From the NCBI GenBank assembly GCA_015709675.1, contig CP054182.1, forward strand, positions 2,273,448 to 2,337,447: a stretch of DNA of 64,000 nt, in the 5' to 3' direction. The notes under the pieces were generated by a model, which ran no database searches, was not told the DNA's origin, and saw only the letters and a program-made list of their open reading frames with translations. This DNA comes from Ignavibacteriales bacterium. GTDB lineage: Bacteria > Bacteroidota > Ignavibacteria > Ignavibacteriales > Ignavibacteriaceae. Position 1 is the first letter of the stretch; the number at the start of each line of letters is the position of its first letter. Below are positions 61,231 through 64,000 of this stretch, piece by piece. The position numbers and the translations under genes were made by a program.

Positions 61231-64000
61231 TTGAATACCAGAATATTACTCATTTGTTTAATTCTCTTCTCAGCAGGGGAATTGTCTGCACAGTTTTATT
61301 TCTTTGGCAGAAATAAGGTGCAGTATGAGAATTTTGACTGGAAGGTTCTTAAAACCGAGCATTTTGATATCTATTACTACAGTGATATGGACGAAATCGC
61401 TCAGATTGGCGCTGCTTTTGCAGAAGATGCCTATAAGTATCTGAGGACTGAGTTTAATCATGTAATCTTCAGGCGTACTCCGCTCATCTTTTATAATACC
61501 CATGTCCACTTTCAGCAGACCAATACCACACCCGGTTTTATTCCTGAGGGAGTTGGTGGATTCTTTGAGTTTATAAAAGGAAGAGTTGTAATACCTTATT
61601 CGGGCTCATTGGAGAGGTTCCGGCATGTAATATATCATGAACTTGTTCATGTATTTATGACCACGAGAATTATGAGGATCGCCAATGATTACAAACTAAA
61701 TACTGAACGCTTTCCTCCCCTCTGGTTTGTAGAAGGACTGGCTGAATTTTATTCCACAACCTGGGATGCAAGGGGAGAGATGGTTCTCAGAGACGCAGTA
61801 CTGAATGATTACCTGCCCGGTATGGAGGATATCTATACGATCAACGGAACATTCCTGATGTATAAAACCGGTCAGGCGTTCTTGGGATTTATTGATAAAT
61901 TTTACGGGCGTGAAAAGATTCTTCTGCTCTTGAATAATATCTGGATGTTTGACAGTTTTAAGGATATGCTTGAATACACTCTTGGGAAACCTTTACCTGA
62001 TATTGACAGAGAGTGGAAGTCGTATCTCAAAAAAATTTATTATCCGTTATATGAAAATTATTCGAATATCAGCGATAAATCCGTTATTATTAATAAAACT
62101 GGTTTCAGTTTCTCACCTGTAGTTAAGAAGACTGAGAAAAGCACTCAGGTGTATTTTACCGCTAATCTGGACGGATACTCCTCTTTATATCTGACAGAAA
62201 AGAAGGCGGGCGAGAAAAGTTATACAAACCCCCGGTTAATTCTTCAGGGTGAAAGATCTCCGGAAATTGAGGCTTTTCATCTGTTTGATAATGCTCCCGG
62301 AATTTCTCAGACCGGAATAATAGCAATTTCAGTGAAGTATGGAGCTGCTGACGCTATTCATCTTTATTCGACTGAAGAAGGAGCTATTGTTAAAACGATT
62401 TCGGATGAGTCATTGGTGAGCATCTCATCTCCCTCCTTTAACAACCGTGGAAATAAAATAGTCTTTAGTGCAATTGACAAAAAAGGTTTTTCTGATCTGT
62501 ATATTTATGAACTGCTGACAGAAAAACTTTTACGGCTGACCAATGACTATTACGAAGAGAGGACACCCGTTTTTAGCAAAAATGATGATGAAGTTATCTT
62601 TGCCTCAGACAGAACCACCGGACCGAACAAAGGCTATATAAATCTGTTCCGGATTTCACTCAGCCGCCTTGATATAAATTATATTACCGATCTTCCGATG
62701 AATATTGAGGCCCCTCGTCTTGTTCCCGGAAAGAACGGGCTCATCGCCCGTGCTGATCCGGATTCCGTTGACAATTTCTTTTTTATTGATTTAGGATCGA
62801 AGAATCTCCAGACTCTTTACCGGGTCACATCTTTTATTTCTCCGGTTTTTGATCACTGGCTGATAAATGATACAACTATGGTTTTCAGCGGATTTGAGAA
62901 CTCTGGATTCCGGTTGTATGAGAAAAATTTTTCGATACCTGATACACCGTTTGTGCAGAAACTGCTGAATACCGATTATCCCGCATGGACGGCAAAGACA
63001 TACAGCACGGAAATATCACGCCAGGAGATTTATTACGAGAATGAATATACGCTGGACTATGCCCAAAGCCAGATATCTACCGACCCTGTATATGGAACCA
63101 GCGGAGGAGCTGTTCTTTCTCTGAGTGATTTATTCAGTAATGATAATTATTTCTTTCTGATCTATAATACCGCTCAGGTTCAGGATGATTTTCTGAAGTC
63201 TTTTAATATTGCCCTTACCCGCTTGAATCTTTCTGACCGCACAAACTACAGCTATGGAATTTTTCATTTTAGCGGAAGAAGATATGATCTGAGGGATACG
63301 GATGAATTCTTTTATGAGAGAAGTTTCGGCGGTTCACTCGCGTTTTATTATCCGCTTTCCAAATTTGCCCGTATTGAAGCAAATGTCACCATTGCCAACA
63401 GTGATAAACAGGTAATTACCGGAGTAGTTGAAAGAAAGGCATTACTTCACAGTAATTCTGTATCCTATGTATTTGACAACTCCTTATGGATGCCGTCAGG
63501 ACCGGTTGACGGAACACGGCTGCGTTTCCTTTTGGGATATACCACTGATGTCAAATACAGCAATGTAAATTATTATACCATCATTGCTGATATGCGCTAT
63601 TATTATCGCCTCACTCTGCGCTCTGCTCTTGCCTTCCGCGGTTCCCTGTATTTTAATGATGGTAAAGAAGCAAGACGCTATTTCATGGGGGGGAGCTGGG
63701 ATCTTCGCGGCTGGCCACGGTGGGCAATCAGAGGTGAAAAGATGTGGATTCAGTCAACAGAATTGCGCTTTCCTCTTTTTGATCAAATACGGGTGACAAC
63801 TCCGATAGCAGATCTTGGCTTTTTCGGAATAAGAGGCGCATTATTCTGGGATTCAGGCGGTGCCTGGGATAAAACATACGAAACCAGTATCGGAAGCCTG
63901 GGGGGCGGTATCCGTTTTAATCTGTTTAACGTGATTATCCTCCGGTATGACGTAGGTAAAAAAATTGAAAAAAATTATACCAAGCTGCAAAAAGGTCTTT
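61231..64000 (+). CDS. Secreted HExxH metalloprotease / TolB-like propeller / Omp85-like barrel protein (3' end outside the window)
   Basis: The frame is open from TTG 61231 to the right edge, more than 920 codons with no stop. The N-terminus is a signal peptide (LLICLILFSAGELSAQ). A zinc site follows: His136-Glu137 and His140 in YHELVHVF, with a third ligand Glu168 in WFVEGLAEFYS, as in peptidase MA-like gluzincins. Residues ~280-550 are TolB/WD-like propeller blades (PSFNNRGNKIVFSA, TPVFSKNDDEVIFASDRT). From ~610 a strand-rich barrel resembles Omp85/BamA, with the motif FMGGSWDLRGWPR. The start is uncertain: no clear RBS. It may be an outer-membrane-anchored protease. Confidence 0.75.
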   Translation, partial: MNTRILLICLILFSAGELSAQFYFFGRNKVQYENFDWKVLKTEHFDIYYYSDMDEIAQIGAAFAEDAYKYLRTEFNHVIFRRTPLIFYNTHVHFQQTNTTPGFIPEGVGGFFEFIKGRVVIPYSGSLERFRHVIYHELVHVFMTTRIMRIANDYKLNTERFPPLWFVEGLAEFYSTTWDARGEMVLRDAVLNDYLPGMEDIYTINGTFLMYKTGQAFLGFIDKFYGREKILLLLNNIWMFDSFKDMLEYTLGKPLPDIDREWKSYLKKIYYPLYENYSNISDKSVIINKTGFSFSPVVKKTEKSTQVYFTANLDGYSSLYLTEKKAGEKSYTNPRLILQGERSPEIEAFHLFDNAPGISQTGIIAISVKYGAADAIHLYSTEEGAIVKTISDESLVSISSPSFNNRGNKIVFSAIDKKGFSDLYIYELLTEKLLRLTNDYYEERTPVFSKNDDEVIFASDRTTGPNKGYINLFRISLSRLDINYITDLPMNIEAPRLVPGKNGLIARADPDSVDNFFFIDLGSKNLQTLYRVTSFISPVFDHWLINDTTMVFSGFENSGFRLYEKNFSIPDTPFVQKLLNTDYPAWTAKTYSTEISRQEIYYENEYTLDYAQSQISTDPVYGTSGGAVLSLSDLFSNDNYFFLIYNTAQVQDDFLKSFNIALTRLNLSDRTNYSYGIFHFSGRRYDLRDTDEFFYERSFGGSLAFYYPLSKFARIEANVTIANSDKQVITGVVERKALLHSNSVSYVFDNSLWMPSGPVDGTRLRFLLGYTTDVKYSNVNYYTIIADMRYYYRLTLRSALAFRGSLYFNDGKEARRYFMGGSWDLRGWPRWAIRGEKMWIQSTELRFPLFDQIRVTTPIADLGFFGIRGALFWDSGGAWDKTYETSIGSLGGGIRFNLFNVIILRYDVGKKIEKNYTKLQKGL

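Noticed and set aside
63584-63796. 70-codon plus-strand frame near the right edge
   Set aside because: It lies in a different frame inside the barrel domain of the long open gene and shows no independent features.
1-64000. CRISPR arrays, insertion sequences, prophage, tRNA or rRNA genes
   Set aside because: No regular repeats, transposase or integrase motifs, or tRNA/rRNA sequences were seen on reading both strands.

Overview
This 64 kb window looks like chromosomal core from a bacterium of the Bacteroidota/Chlorobiota/Ignavibacteriota group, most likely an Ignavibacteria-type lineage. The reasons are moderate GC, dense unidirectional operons with many TTG and GTG starts, several TAnnTTTG-type -7 promoter boxes, a DUF4270-like lipoprotein next to glycogen synthase, a small histone-H1-like protein, a TonB-dependent receptor with a carboxypeptidase-regulatory-like N-terminus, and SLC45/GPH- and POT-type transporters. 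The placement is inferred from gene content only. I saw no rRNA, tRNA, CRISPR array, insertion sequence or prophage.

Layout. 1-858 (minus): a SPOR-domain lipoprotein translationally coupled to the start of hutI, which runs off the left edge. 1110-9909 (plus): glgA, a GmhB-type phosphatase, two envelope proteins, a TPR protein, glyA, tatC and a polyprenyl diphosphate synthase. 9906-11690 (minus): a lone HisA-like isomerase, a cyclic-nucleotide-binding protein and a universal stress protein. 12086-29491 (plus): bioY, a membrane Fe-S oxidoreductase, a histone-like protein, CapA, an isocitrate dehydrogenase-type enzyme, MFS, dusB, a PAP2-like protein, polX, an enoyl-CoA hydratase homologue, apt, nudix, pfkB, mtnA, recO, a Deg-type protease, aroC and an MBL hydrolase. 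29566-36392: an outer-membrane protein, a degenerate ABC permease/ATPase pair, an acyl-CoA carboxylase beta subunit and a six-LysM lytic transglycosylase.

36418-41089 is a clear regulatory unit: a TPP riboswitch followed by a TonB-dependent receptor, thiamine pyrophosphokinase and a sodium/solute symporter. It reads as a complete thiamine uptake-and-activation operon (outer membrane, inner membrane, phosphorylation). 41139-43432 (minus) holds smpB, tyrS and a pyruvoyl-dependent arginine decarboxylase. 43733-54061 is a carbohydrate/peptide uptake belt: a secreted GH13 amylase, a fused binding-protein/permease (MalE-MalF type), a MalG-type permease and an SLC45-like MFS, facing two POT-family transporters and a second SLC45-like MFS across a bidirectional terminator. 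54148-61151 holds a PabB-PabC fusion, type 2 IPP isomerase, a second prenyl synthase, HPr, enzyme I and phosphoglucose/phosphomannose isomerase. From 61231 to the right edge runs an open frame encoding a secreted HExxH metalloprotease, a TolB-like propeller and an Omp85-like barrel.

The most interesting items are the thiamine operon with a readable antiterminator/terminator switch, the ABC ATPase that has lost most catalytic motifs, the MalE-MalF fusion, PolX with a lost polymerase active site but intact PHP nuclease site, and the protease-propeller-barrel protein.
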